Source: R-RK-3 sp963834945 (GTDB lineage Bacteria > Pseudomonadota > Alphaproteobacteria > Rhizobiales > Rhodomicrobiaceae). From it: a DNA stretch of 64,000 nucleotides. This document shows, piece after piece, positions 48,931 through 59,497 of the stretch (positions are counted from its first letter, which is position 1; every line of letters starts with the position of its first letter). Under the pieces are notes generated by a model. The model was not told the origin of the DNA. It was given only the letters and a program-made list of their open reading frames with translations, and made no database searches. Position numbers and translations under genes: made by a program. The stretch spans positions 496,001-560,000 of the forward strand of contig CAWIDT010000005.1 in the NCBI GenBank assembly GCA_963834945.1. Direction: 5' to 3'.

Positions 48931-49059
48931 CGCCAAGACTATAGTCGCAGCGCTTGAGCGCGTCGCCTCGTCGGAAGCCGGGGGATCGGCCTGCGACGGA
49001 GACATCGGCGTACTGGCGAATTGACCCATCCCGCGTTCCTCGCATCCGGAAGCCGGGCA

Positions 49060-49492
49060 CATCTGTGTCTCGGCAGACACGTTTCGGGCGCCACGCCCGT
49101 CGATCGCCAACCGAAACAGGCGGGCGGGTAAACAGAAGGGCACGAATCGCGTAATTGGTTAAGGAACGCTTAATTCCAGGTGAGCAAGCCCCGCACCCGA
49201 ATGACCAGCACGCAATCCTATTCTCCCCTGCCGGCGCCGAGCGCGGATCACCTGAAGGCGATCGGCCCCGGGCTGCCCATATTGGCGTTCCTGGCGGTCA
49301 GCGGTCACGGCTCATCGGCGTGTGATGCTGTCGAGAAGGCGCTGCTGCCGCTTTATGCCGATCCGAGCCTGTTCGGCACCGCCCTAACCCAGCTGGCCGG
49401 CGAAGGGCTGGTCTCGCTGTCGAAGGCCGACCGCTGCCGCATCGCCGAAACCGGCCGCGCAACGGCCGAAGCCGATATGGGCAAGCTGCTCG
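49060..49492 (+). repeat. Left copy of a ~430-bp direct duplication
   Basis: This segment matches 51885-52307 almost base for base over its last 370 bases. The left 60 bases differ more and include a 10-base length difference. It contains the upstream region and first about 104 codons of the gene at 51995-53074. The two copies flank the histidine kinase gene. Confidence 0.95.
49159..49173. promoter_or_regulatory. CtrA-type site (left copy)
   Basis: TTAA-GGAACGC-TTAA is a perfect TTAA-N7-TTAA motif, 6 bases before the GTG of the truncated copy. It is the same as the site at 51974-51988. Confidence 0.55.
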
Positions 49493-49509
49493 CGCCTGGC
49501 CGCCATTAA
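49180..49509 (+). pseudogene. Truncated duplicate of the winged-helix gene
   Basis: The 109-residue frame is the first ~104 codons of the gene at 51995, with four residue changes (Ala-Arg to Ala-Cys at the GSSA site, Gly-Gly to Ala-Asp, and Thr to Ala). It ends after five unrelated codons (APGRH). It lacks everything past the first helix-turn-helix. It could be translated as a short DNA-binding fragment, but it is most simply the remnant of a duplication. Confidence 0.85.
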
Positions 49510-49565
49510 TCAGCCATAAGGTGCCCCCTGATAGGCTTAGCTTTGCAAAGCCGTAAGAAGGGTGC

Positions 49566-51773
<2,208 letters not shown>

Positions 51774-51884
51774 ACGGCTATGGCCCGCTCTCCCTGACGC
51801 CAGCGCCACCGAACGGCACTCGCCGTGACGCCCTTCCAGCGACCGCTGATTCCAAGCTTGCATCACCCCGTCAGCCGCCCCCTG

Positions 51885-52307
51885 CATCTGTGTCTCGGCG
51901 GACACGTCGCGGAGGCGGCTGCGCCCGGTAAATGGCGGGCGGGTAAACAGAAGGGCACGAATCGCGTAATTGGTTAAGGAACGCTTAATTCCAGGTGAGC
52001 AAGCCCCGCACCCGAATGACCAGCACGCAATCCTATTCTCCCCTGCCGGCGCCGAGCGCGGATCACCTGAAGGCGATCGGCCCCGGGCTGCCCATATTGG
52101 CGTTCCTGGCGGTCAGCGGTCACGGCTCATCGGCGCGTGATGCTGTCGAGAAGGCGCTGCTGCCGCTTTATGCCGATCCGAGCCTGTTCGGCACCGCCCT
52201 AACCCAGCTGGCCGGCGAAGGGCTGGTCTCGCTGTCGAAGGGCGGCCGCTGCCGCATCGCCGAAACCGGCCGCACAACGGCCGAAGCCGATATGGGCAAG
52301 CTGCTCG
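51885..52307 (+). repeat. Right copy of the ~430-bp direct duplication
   Basis: This is the counterpart of 49060-49492. It includes the upstream sequence and first part of the intact winged-helix gene. The copies diverge sharply at 52307/49492 (after CTGCTCG), which marks the right edge. Confidence 0.95.
51974..51988. promoter_or_regulatory. CtrA-type site upstream of the winged-helix gene
   Basis: TTAA-GGAACGC-TTAA matches the CtrA consensus TTAA-N7-TTAA of alphaproteobacteria. It lies just before the likely start codon at 51995. CtrA binding there would block or tune initiation, linking the operon to the cell cycle. Confidence 0.55.
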
Positions 52308-53074
52308 GCCGGAGCTGGCCGGAGATCGTTTCGCGCGCGCTGGCCGGTCTGGCGCTGGGCATCGACACCAAAACCGAAGACGCGCAAAGCTATCTGGCGC
52401 GCAAAGACAATCTGGAGTGCGCGGCCCTTGCCCGCCTCTATGGGCTGGACGAGCTGGGCGAAATGCCCTCCCGAAGCCAGGTCCGTTTTGCCTTGTTGCG
52501 CGGCGTCCTCCTCGCGCGCTTGCCAGAGTGCGAACCCGCCTTTACGGAGACCATGATGCAAAACAGCTCGCGCGACGCGATGGGCAGAACCCTGCTGCTG
52601 GGCGCCGCCGGACTTCAACGTGGCACCATCCGCGATGCCGAAGCCGTGCTTTTGCGCCGCGCGCTTGGCCTGCGCGCCGAGGCCAGCGGCGGTGTCGCCG
52701 AGGCGCTGATCCGCTCCGCCATCGGCAAGGCCGCGCCGCGCGCCGCCCCCTTGCCAAGGAAGGAGATCCGGGTCGAGCAGACTGGCCTCGCCGATTTCGC
52801 CGCCACCGTGCGCGGCCTGGCCAAGACGCTGCATACCGACCCGTTCGCGGGGCGCGTCGCCATCGCCCAGGTCTACGATGCGGGCACCTCGCGCGGCCTC
52901 AATTTCGGCACGCTGGATGAATTCAAGAGCCGCGTCGCGGAAAGCTGCCGGGCGGGCCTGCTCGATCTGGAGCGCTACGACATTGCCGGGCCGATGGATA
53001 GCGCCCTGCGCGACCGCTCGCGCACCATCTTTGGCCGCGACGAACGGCACTTCATCGTCAACGAATGGATTTAG
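51995..53074 (+). CDS. Putative winged-helix protein, partner of the HerA-like ATPase
   Basis: I do not recognise a named family for this 359-residue protein. Its first ~100 residues have helix-turn-helix/wing character (ARDAVEKALLPLYADPSLFG, TALTQLAGEGLVSLSKGG). The middle is helical (EALIRSAIGKAAPRAAPLPR). The last 80 residues look like a second winged helix (GRVAIAQVYDAGTSRGLNFG, FKSRVAESCRAGLLDLERYD). It ends eight bases before the start of a dual-ATPase gene, so the two are co-transcribed. The start may be GTG 51995 or ATG 52016. A truncated copy lies upstream at 49180. Role: probable DNA-binding or adaptor partner of the ATPase (inference). Confidence 0.75.
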   Translation: MSKPRTRMTSTQSYSPLPAPSADHLKAIGPGLPILAFLAVSGHGSSARDAVEKALLPLYADPSLFGTALTQLAGEGLVSLSKGGRCRIAETGRTTAEADMGKLLGRSWPEIVSRALAGLALGIDTKTEDAQSYLARKDNLECAALARLYGLDELGEMPSRSQVRFALLRGVLLARLPECEPAFTETMMQNSSRDAMGRTLLLGAAGLQRGTIRDAEAVLLRRALGLRAEASGGVAEALIRSAIGKAAPRAAPLPRKEIRVEQTGLADFAATVRGLAKTLHTDPFAGRVAIAQVYDAGTSRGLNFGTLDEFKSRVAESCRAGLLDLERYDIAGPMDSALRDRSRTIFGRDERHFIVNEWI

Positions 53075-53082
53075 CTTAGGAT

Positions 53083-56000
53083 ATGTCATCAATGGACCCG
53101 CGCCTTGAGGCCCTCAAAAGCCCCGAGTTCTTTCGCGTTTTCGGCGCGGTGGCCTCGCTTGCCGGCGCGGCCGAGGAAGAGCTGCTCGACGTTTCCGACA
53201 TCGGCCCCACCGCCGACGAGGCGATCGCCAATGTCGTCCATCATGCGCGCACGAAGAACCCAGACCCCGCCTCGCGCCTGTTGCTGATCAAGGGTCAGAC
53301 CGGCACCGGCAAGACCCACACGCTGCTGACCGCCGTGCGCGGGCTGCACCGGCATGGCGACGTGTTCGCCGTGGTTTTGCCGATGGTGGAATTCGTTTCG
53401 GAGTCGCAGTTCGATGCCTGGCTGACGCGCAGCCTGGTGACGCGGCTGAGCGAGCCCTATCTGGTGCCGGAAGGCTCCCCCGTGCCGCTGATCGCGCTGG
53501 CCAATGCGCTGCTCGATCTGGTGCCGGGCCATGTCGCCAAGCGGCTGAAGCAGGCGGCCAATGACGGCGATGTCAGCGTCAGCGAGACCGAGTTCAAGGG
53601 ACTGGTGAGCGGCATCCGCAGCCGTCTCGCCCGCGCGACGCGCATTCCGCCCGCCGGCGAAGGCACCATCGCCGCCATTCTCGGCGTGCTGTTCGGCGAG
53701 GACGAGGCGTTCGACTATCTGCGCGGGTTGCAGATCGACACCATCATTGCCGGGGTGCGCATCGCCAACCCGGATGCGGAGCAATGCGCGCGGCTGCGGC
53801 TGGAAGAGCTGGTGAAGATCATCGGCGCCTTCGGCGGCGCGGTGTTCATCGCCTTCGACCAGCTGGAACAAAGCAAGCTTGAGGGCTGGGAAGGACGCCT
53901 GACGCATGCCATCAGCCGGGGCGCGCTGATCGCCGAGACCTTACCGAATGTCGCCGTCAGCTTTGCGGTGCTGCCCTCGCTCTACGAGAATATCGCGCAA
54001 GGCATCGACCCCTCGATCCGCGATCGCATCGAGCGGCTCGGCGCGCAGCCGGTGCGGCTGAAGCCGCTGACGCGCCCCGAGGTGGAGCAGCTGCTGGAGC
54101 GCCGGCTTGCGCTGCTCTATTCGGTCTATGACGTCAAGCTCGACCCGCAGGACCCGCTCTACCCGTTCGAGGGCTGGTTCCTGGATGAGCTGGCCGGCCA
54201 GACCTCGCGCTATGTCACCGAATATGTGCAGCAGTTCCAGCGGCTGCTGATCGGCAAGGGCGGCATTCCGGCGATGGAGGATTTTCCGCTACCCGAGCCC
54301 GCGCATGTGCCGGTGTCGCCGCAGCCGCTCGGCGCGTCCAGCGGCGGACCGGCGGAGACCTATTCCGGCCCGGCCGTGGACTACGATGCGCGCTGGGACA
54401 AATTCTATGCGCAGCACTCCTCGTTCGGCATTCCCAATGACGGCTCGAAACAGGCCGACCTGATCGAATGGGCGGTGAAAGCCGCCATGCCGGAAATGGA
54501 AGGCGTCACCGCCATCCGCTCCCGCCGCGATTGCCGGGGCCGGGCGCAGACCTATGTCATCGGCTTCGACATCGAGGAAAACGGTGCGGTGATGGAGCGC
54601 CGCGAAGTCGCGCTGTGCAACGAGCCCAACCAGGGTTCGCAGCTCGCCGACGAAATCCGTTCGGTGCTGGCCACCTGCCGCCATGATGTGCGGCCCGTGC
54701 TGGTGCGCCCGCGCGGCGGACGCTTCCCCAAGGGCGGCCGCACCGCCGGTCCGCTGCTCGACGCGGCGCTGGAGGCTGGCGCCATCGTCGTGCGCCAGTT
54801 CGAGGGCGCCGAGCTGGGAGCGCATCCGTGCGCTGAAGGATTTCTTCAACCTTTTCAAGGATGAGCCCGGCTTCATCGACTGGCAGCGCCGCGCCCGGCC
54901 GCTGACGCAGATCGCCTCGCTGTCGGAGGTGCTGCAATATCCCTATCGCGCGCCGGTCGAAGAGAAGCCCGTCGAGGCCGAGCCGAAGGGCACGGTCGAG
55001 CCGCTCAAGCCCCGCGTCACCCGCAAGGCGCCGACCGCGCCCGCCGTCTTCCTCGGTCACGAGCCGGATGGCCAGCCGATCTATTGGGCGCCCTTCGAGA
55101 CCGACACCAAGCTGCTCAATTTCGGCGTGCTGGTGACCGGCGATTCCGGCTCCGGCAAGACGCAGACCTTGCGCGTCATCATCGACGGCGTCACCTCCAT
55201 CGGCGCGCCGGTGTGCATTTTCGATTTCAAGAACGACTATGCCGACCGTGGCTTCATCACCGAGCAGGGCCTGCGCGTGCACGATGTGCGCCGCCACGGC
55301 ATTCCCTTCAACCCGCTGTTCCCGAGCGCCGCCGATGACGGCAAGGCGCAGCCGATCGAGCACATCTTCACCATCACCGGCGTCTTGAAGCGCGTCTTCG
55401 GCCTCGGCGACCGGCAGGCGGCGCTGCTGCGCGACGCGATGAAGGAGGCCTTCGAGCGGCACGGCGTCGATCCGCAGAAATGGGTGCCGGTCGACACCAT
55501 CCGCGCGCCCAGCTTCAACGAGGTCGTCGCGCATCCTCGAAGAGCAGAAGGAGGCGCGCAACACCACCGCCATCAGCCTGCTCGACCGCGTCTCGCCGCT
55601 GTTCGAGCTGGGGCTGTTCCCGAGCGCGCATGAGCTGGAAGTGCCGTTCGAGACCATGCTGGACGAGCGGCTGGTGCTGTCGCTGTTCGAGCTGCCGACC
55701 GACGAGATCAAGGCCGCGCTCGCCGAGCTGATCATCATCCGCCTGCACGGCCATCTGGTGCGCGGCGATCAGCCCCGCCGCCTGACGCGCCTGTTGGTGC
55801 TCGACGAGGCGTGGCGCGTGGCGTCGTCCAAGCATCTGGAGAATCTGGCGCGCGAGGGCCGCGCCTTCGGCGTCGGCATCGCCATCGGCACGCAATATCC
55901 CGGCGACCTGCCGCCCGACCTCGCCGGATCGCTCGCGACCCGCATCTTCCTGAAGAACCAGCAGCCCGATCACAAGAAGGCGGTGGTACGCGCGGTGACC

Positions 56001-56219
56001 GGCTCGGCGAGCGGCGTGCACGCGCAGGAAGTGCAGCATTATCTGGAGCGCCAGGAGATGTTCCAGGGCCTGATCCAGAACCAGCAATACGCGCCCTACG
56101 CGGCGTTCAAGCTGGTGCCGTATTACGCGCGGGCAGCGGGAGGACGAAGCCGCAGGACGGGACGGGGACGCTGGGGCGTTAGCATCGTTCAGCTCGTGGC
56201 ATTTAAATTGGGTTGTTAA
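53083..56219 (+). pseudogene. Dual-ATPase protein with a HerA/DptH-like C-terminal half, frameshifted twice as sequenced
   Basis: Read across three frames (+1 breaks near 54818 and 55531), this is one protein of about 1045 residues. The N-terminal half is a P-loop ATPase: LLLIKGQTGTGKTHTLLTAV (Walker A) and VFIAFDQLEQSKLEGW (Walker B). It is followed by a helical region (ERLGAQPVRLKPLTRPEVEQ) with an AAA/STAND-like look. The C-terminal half is HerA/VirB4-like: FGVLVTGDSGSGKTQTLRVI (Walker A), VCIFDFKNDYADRGFITEQG, LLVLDEAWRVASSKHLENLA (Walker B with Glu), AIGTQYPGDLPPDLAGSLAT and QQYAPYAAFKLVPYYA. This resembles the ATPase part of DptH. Motor proteins of this type move along DNA in repair, transfer or defence. 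Confidence 0.85.
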
Positions 56220-56244
56220 GAATCATTGGCATAGGGGCGATGCG

Positions 56245-56868
56245 ATGGTGGCGGGGAAGAATCGGGAAGCTAGGGGGTCGGATTCGTTCATAGTTGAGGC
56301 TTTCCTCTATTGTATTGAGGGCGGTCGTATATTTACGCTTGGACGATGGTTGCCGTTCAATTGGTTTTTGGTGGATTTATACGTTGTGATATGGACCATT
56401 GTTTCGATCACGGTCTATGCCTTGCTGCAAGTAATTGGATTCACGTCATTCTTGCTTGTCATAGTTAGTGGTTTCCTTGGGATGTTGCGTGTTTATGAAA
56501 TTGTTCTCTTCCACGCAGTCGAGACCCTCCGCCGAGATTCATTTCGTGTCCGCAGCCCTCAAAGATCTCTCATTCTTGTCTTGATCAATTATTTGGAGAT
56601 CGTTATTTGGTTTGCGGTATTTTATTCCGCATTTAAGATCGACGGTCTTATTACGGTAGAAGCTCCTGTCTCGGTTGCTATATTGAGGGAAAGTCTTGCC
56701 TTAATGTTGAGCAACAGCTATGGACATATGAAGCTAAACGGTAATTTAATTCCGTTTATGGTCACAACAATCCAATCACTAGTTGGATTATTCTTGATAC
56801 TCGTTGTCGTTACGCGATTTGTATCGCTTCTTCCTCAGCCCGGTAGTCACGAAATGGAGAATGATTAA
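56245..56868 (+). CDS. AT-rich multi-pass membrane protein, ion channel-like
   Basis: The 207-residue protein has about four membrane helices: NWFLVDLYVVIWTIVSITVY, then TSFLLVIVSGFLGMLRVYEI, LILVLINYLEIVIWFAVFYS, and IQSLVGLFLILVVVTRFVSL. The last helix with the preceding loop looks like the pore helix and inner helix of two-helix potassium channels. The selectivity filter (TxGYGD) is absent, with SNSYGHMKLNGN in its place. Base composition is markedly AT-rich against the neighbours, so it was probably acquired recently. It lies 25 bases after the dual ATPase and is likely part of the same unit. Channel-like effectors are known in phage defence, but function here is unproven. Confidence 0.65.
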   Translation: MVAGKNREARGSDSFIVEAFLYCIEGGRIFTLGRWLPFNWFLVDLYVVIWTIVSITVYALLQVIGFTSFLLVIVSGFLGMLRVYEIVLFHAVETLRRDSFRVRSPQRSLILVLINYLEIVIWFAVFYSAFKIDGLITVEAPVSVAILRESLALMLSNSYGHMKLNGNLIPFMVTTIQSLVGLFLILVVVTRFVSLLPQPGSHEMEND

Positions 56869-56950
56869 CTCGGTTGATGAGATAATTTCGCACGCGCGCT
56901 GGCATCGTCGAATTGCGTCGCTACTCGGATGATTGCAAACGCTGGGTCCC

Positions 56951-57389
56951 TCACTCCGTTCGCCGCACAATTTTCATACCGCCGCTGCGAACATTGGCCA
57001 TCACACGCTTCACCAGTTCATCCGTGAGCTTCTTGGGTAGGCACCCGTAGGCAAAGTGACTGCCCGCCGTAGGCACCGGGCGCAGGTCCGAGCCCGGCCA
57101 AGCGAAAATATTCAGTTCGTGGGTGATGATCCAGGAGCGCGCGTCATCCAGCCCAAGGCGTCGTTTAGCATCGGGAGGAATTTCGAGCGCGGTATCGTTT
57201 TCGGCGGGCTCGCTATGTGTAATTGGAGCGACCATGACGCCGATCGCGCCGCTACTCTCCACGCGGCGGGCGACGACCACGGCGAAATGGCCGGTCTTTC
57301 CGGCCTTCCTCCTCGCCCCGGTCGGCTTCCGACCGCCATAAATAGGCGTAATGGATAACCAGACCGATTTCGGGAGTGGGAAGCGACAC
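56951..57389 (-). pseudogene. PemK-like growth-inhibitor protein (toxin candidate), frameshifted as sequenced
   Basis: The start is a GTG at 57389: SLPTPEIGLVIHYAYLWRSE and DRGEEEGRKDRPF, a typical start for the alphaproteobacterial PemK-like growth-inhibitor group. Near 57286 one extra base breaks the frame. The next frame goes on with AVVVARRVESSGAIGVMVAP, ITHSEP and KRRLGLDDARSWIITHELN, and ends IVRRTE. Repaired, it is about 145 residues. The upstream neighbour encodes a Phd/YefM antitoxin, so this is the toxin half of a toxin-antitoxin pair. Its RNase activity is not established for this subgroup. Confidence 0.8.
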
Positions 57390-57431
57390 AGCTCGTTATT
57401 TGCTGTCGAGTTCGTGGTCGTACTGAGCCGT

Positions 57432-57683
57432 CTAGGCCGGCGCTTCCGCCTCTTCCAGAGCCCGCTTCAGCGCTTCCGGCAATTCCCAAGCATAATAAGC
57501 CCGGCGCGTATCGAGCGACTTCAGCCGCTGGAACTCTTCCGCCGAGATCAGCACAAGGCTATCCTGCCCGTGATTGGTGATCGTCACCGGCTCACGCTGC
57601 GCCCGCCTTGACAGCGCCCCGTAGCTCTTGAGGAACTCAGACGAGCTGACGCGCGGCGCGGTTTTTGACTCTGACTTTTCCAT
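57432..57683 (-). CDS. Phd/YefM family antitoxin
   Basis: The 83-residue protein matches the Phd/YefM antitoxin pattern: VSSSEFLKSYGALSRRAQRE, PVTITNHGQDSLVLISAEEF, and a C-terminal helix rich in Glu/Arg that would bind the toxin (LPEALKRALEEAEAPA). The gene ends 42 bases before the PemK-like gene. A palindrome 14 bases upstream of the start (57697-57709) would suit autoregulation by the antitoxin. Confidence 0.88.
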   Translation of the reverse strand: MEKSESKTAPRVSSSEFLKSYGALSRRAQREPVTITNHGQDSLVLISAEEFQRLKSLDTRRAYYAWELPEALKRALEEAEAPA

Positions 57684-57696
57684 AGTCTCAGCATAG

Positions 57697-57709
57697 TCGA
57701 AAAATTCGA
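57697..57709. promoter_or_regulatory. Candidate antitoxin operator
   Basis: TCGAA-AAA-TTCGA is a perfect palindrome with a three-base spacer, 14 bases upstream of the antitoxin start. Phd/YefM antitoxins bind such sites to repress their own operon. Confidence 0.5.
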
Positions 57710-57796
57710 GTTTTCCGAGTTTCTTGAGCCATCCTTGTCCGTCCTGCGGCGATGCTCCGTCTTGCCGCTGCCCGCGCCGCGCGCTAGCCTCTCCCC

Positions 57797-58411
57797 ATGC
57801 TGGATCACCTCAAAGCCAAAAACCGGGCCTGGGCGGCGCGGAAAGTCTCCGCCGACGCGGGCTTCTTCAAGCGGCTGGAGAGCCAGCAGGCGCCGGAATA
57901 TCTGTGGATCGGCTGCGCCGACAGCCGCGTGCCGGCCAATGAGATCGTCGATCTCGATCCGGGCGAATTGTTTGTGCACCGCAACGTCGCCAATCTCGCT
58001 CCGCCGCAGGACGCCAACTATCTGTCCGTGCTGCAATTCGCCGTCGATGTGATCAAGGTGAAGCACATCATGGTCGTGGGGCATTATGGCTGCGGCGGCG
58101 TCGCGGCGGCGGTGGACGGCAAGCGGCGCGGGCTGGTGGATCACTGGCTGCATCCGATCCGTGAGGTGGCGCATGAGCATCGCGGCGAACTGGGCGCCAT
58201 CGCCGACACCGGCGCTCGTCTCGATCGGCTCTGCGAACTGAACGTCATCCGGCAGGTGCGTAATGTCGGCTCGGACGTGTTCGTGCAGGATGCCTGGGCG
58301 CGCGGGCAACCGCTCAGCGTGCATGGCTGGGTGTATGCGCTGTCGGACGGGCTTGTGAAGGATCTGAACGTCACTGTCCGCCGCCCGGAAGACATGGAGC
58401 GGCTGGGCTAG
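57797..58411 (+). CDS. Beta-class carbonic anhydrase
   Basis: The 204-residue enzyme interconverts carbon dioxide and bicarbonate. The zinc ligands are visible as Cys40 and the Asp42/Arg44 pair (WIGCADSRVPANEI), His96 and Cys99 (VVGHYGCGGVAAAV). FVHRNVANLAPPQDANYLSV and RLDRLCELNVIRQVRNVGSD fit the Can type. There is no signal peptide, so it is cytoplasmic. It is divergent from the antitoxin gene. Confidence 0.95.
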   Translation: MLDHLKAKNRAWAARKVSADAGFFKRLESQQAPEYLWIGCADSRVPANEIVDLDPGELFVHRNVANLAPPQDANYLSVLQFAVDVIKVKHIMVVGHYGCGGVAAAVDGKRRGLVDHWLHPIREVAHEHRGELGAIADTGARLDRLCELNVIRQVRNVGSDVFVQDAWARGQPLSVHGWVYALSDGLVKDLNVTVRRPEDMERLG

Positions 58412-58670
58412 CGTATTTATGCGCAGGTGTCGCCCGGACGGCCATGGACCGAGCCGGGATCCATTGGCTGGATGCACATTCTCGCCGTATCGCGATGCGA
58501 CTAGGCCGGCTTTGACAGCCGGGGCGACGAGAAAGGCGCGATGATCAAGCCAGGCGCCGCATCGCCCCGTCACGACCGCCGACGAATTTCGCGCGACCGG
58601 ACTACCTCCGGCCCCGGCGCCATGCTAAGGGTGCTGCCGTTCGCGGGCGTTAGCAGAGGAAACGGGTGCG

Positions 58671-59195
58671 TTGAGCGTCTGGACGTTTATCATCGTCGTG
58701 ATCCTGGCAATCGTGGCCGCGCTCACGGGTGCGTTTCTGCTGCTGGGCCCTGAGCGGATCTGGACCTTCTTCGGTCCCGCGGATCTGGGTCCGGTGATGT
58801 TCGAGAGCCTGTGGCGCAGGACCACGGCGAATGACGCGCTTGCCTGCCCGCCCGATTTGTGCGCGGCAGAGGTGGATATCGTCCCGCCGATCTTCCCGGT
58901 CTCCGCGCCAGCCCTGCGCGAGGCGTTCTCCGAGGCGATCCTATCCGAACGCCGCCTCACCCTGGTCGATATCGACGACCGCATGGCGACGCAGCGCTTC
59001 GTTCAGCGCAGCGAGAGAATGCGGTTTCCCGACACGATCGTCGTGCGTTTCCTGGAGCGCCCCGAGGGACATTCGACCATCGCGATCTATTCCCGCTCCC
59101 AACTCGGTAGCTCCGATCTCGGGGTAAACCGCGCCCGCATCGAACGCTGGCTGAACAAGCTGAGCCGCCAAGTCGCCCGCATGAGGGGCGGCTAA
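58671..59195 (+). CDS. DUF1499 domain protein
   Basis: The 174-residue protein has one N-terminal membrane helix (FIIVVILAIVAALTGAFLLL). A DUF1499-like part follows: FESLWRRTTANDALACPPDL, AFSEAILSERRLTLVDIDD, MRFPDTIVVRFLERPEGHS and a C-terminal STIAIYSRSQLGSSDLGVNR. Its role is unknown. The start is a TTG with AGAGGA upstream. Confidence 0.82.
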   Translation: MSVWTFIIVVILAIVAALTGAFLLLGPERIWTFFGPADLGPVMFESLWRRTTANDALACPPDLCAAEVDIVPPIFPVSAPALREAFSEAILSERRLTLVDIDDRMATQRFVQRSERMRFPDTIVVRFLERPEGHSTIAIYSRSQLGSSDLGVNRARIERWLNKLSRQVARMRGG

Positions 59196-59497
59196 ATCCG
59201 CTGGGAGCGGCCGCTACCGTTGTTCTGTCTCCCCGGGGCCTAATCCCGTCCGCTTGACTCGCGGCGACTGCATTAAGGCGTGATCGGATCAGATGGAGAC
59301 AGACGGGCCCATCTCTCCCGGAATCCCTGCGCAGGCGGGGATCCAGTATTAATCGGTGTTCAATAGCGTACTGGATCCCCGTTTTCACGGGGATTTCGAA
59401 AAGGCGTCTCCATCCAAAATGATTTCGCTCTAGGCCGCGCCTTGAATGCCGGGGCGACAACCGTTTGCACCCACATTAATCCTGCCGAGGGCCGGGC
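59196..59497. other. Intergenic region with dyad repeats
   Basis: The region holds a perfect inverted repeat (59336-59381) and, to its left, GCTTGACTCGCGGCGACTG and TTAAGGCG, which recur in altered form near 20830. No gene is seen. It lies between convergent genes. Confidence 0.6.
59336..59381. repeat. Inverted repeat between DUF1499 and cobT genes
   Basis: CGGGGATCCAGTA (59336-59348) is mirrored exactly by TACTGGATCCCCG (59369-59381), with 20 bases between. It could form a stable hairpin between two convergent genes. Confidence 0.8.

Noticed and set aside
49180..49509. The truncated copy as an independent functional gene
   Set aside because: Its sequence is almost identical to the start of the gene at 51995 and ends after five unrelated codons at the duplication edge. 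A remnant is the simpler reading, although expression is not excluded.
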